DNA of 29,935 bases from Priapulus caudatus (lineage: Eukaryota > Priapulida > Priapulimorpha > Priapulimorphida > Priapulidae). Made by a program: the position numbers and the translations under genes. The notes below the pieces were generated by a model, which worked only from the letters and a program-made list of their open reading frames with translations, searched no databases and was not told the origin of the DNA. Location: the NCBI RefSeq assembly GCF_000485595.1, contig NW_014579373.1, positions 5,896 through 35,830 of the forward strand, given 5' to 3'. Position 1 is the stretch's first letter; every line of letters begins with the position of its first letter. Shown one piece after another: positions 29,870-29,935 of the stretch.

Positions 29870-29935
<66 letters not shown>
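29800..29935 (+). repeat. (GA)n microsatellite at window end
   Basis: GA and GGA repeats continuing to the last base of the window. Confidence 0.95.

Overview
The window looks like repeat-dense, AT-rich nuclear DNA from an animal, most likely an invertebrate. Reasons: a broken non-LTR retrotransposon (LINE), many short inverted-repeat transposons with clean target-site duplications, an internal (TTAGGG)5 tract, long microsatellites, and only isolated exon-like pieces flanked by splice-like signals. There are no operons, Shine-Dalgarno sites or tightly packed ORFs. I cannot name the species, and I see no convincing complete protein-coding gene, rRNA, tRNA or CRISPR array.

Layout. 1-1200: unassigned DNA, a GC-rich repeat with GGGTTCTCC ends, and one end of a PIF/Harbinger-like MITE. 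1205-3622: a 5'-truncated, frame-broken LINE reverse transcriptase, split by a 913-bp transposon inserted at TTAA, then a repetitive 3' region to about 4.1 kb and possibly 4.74 kb. 4.1-9.35 kb: mostly non-coding DNA with a TA-flanked MITE (6600-6944) and a second GGGTTCTCC element (8068-8494). 9351-11330: first copy of a 2-kb duplication, overlapping a 78-codon exon candidate (11214-11447). 11.5-15.2 kb: foldback and inverted-repeat elements. 15.3-19.73 kb: a train of adjacent transposons sharing target sites, TTAA-[C]-TTAA-[D]-TTAA, then 36 bp later TTA-[A]-TTA-[B]-TTA, with another MITE nested in A. 19474-21447: second copy of the 2-kb block. 21.5-30 kb: more small inverted-repeat elements, one minus-strand exon candidate (23453-23595), a TA-flanked element (24234-25054), an interstitial telomeric tract, and low-complexity sequence to the end.

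The most striking signal is inside elements A and B (17110-19724). Both have TIRs close to TGGCCCTGTCACAC, a TTA target duplication, and a matching internal block: CACGTG followed by a TATA-like box. Around it run long series of a degenerate 7-mer, AAC(G/T)TAT, recurring every 10-11 bp. In B I count 18 consecutive plus-oriented sites (mean 10.7 bp), then 12 minus-oriented sites (about 10.5 bp), then 10 plus-oriented sites (about 10.7 bp). This is one site per DNA helical turn, with a strand switch at an equivalent point in both elements. A also holds a decayed coding remnant with a MADF-like motif (LEFLQANPIIWDS), matching the DNA-binding partner protein that PIF/Harbinger transposons often carry. 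I propose that A and B belong to a PIF/Harbinger-like family with helically phased binding-site arrays; I do not know of a description of such an architecture.

The two 2-kb copies differ almost only by 1-2 nt indels, so an assembly or consensus artefact must be excluded before the duplication is treated as biological.
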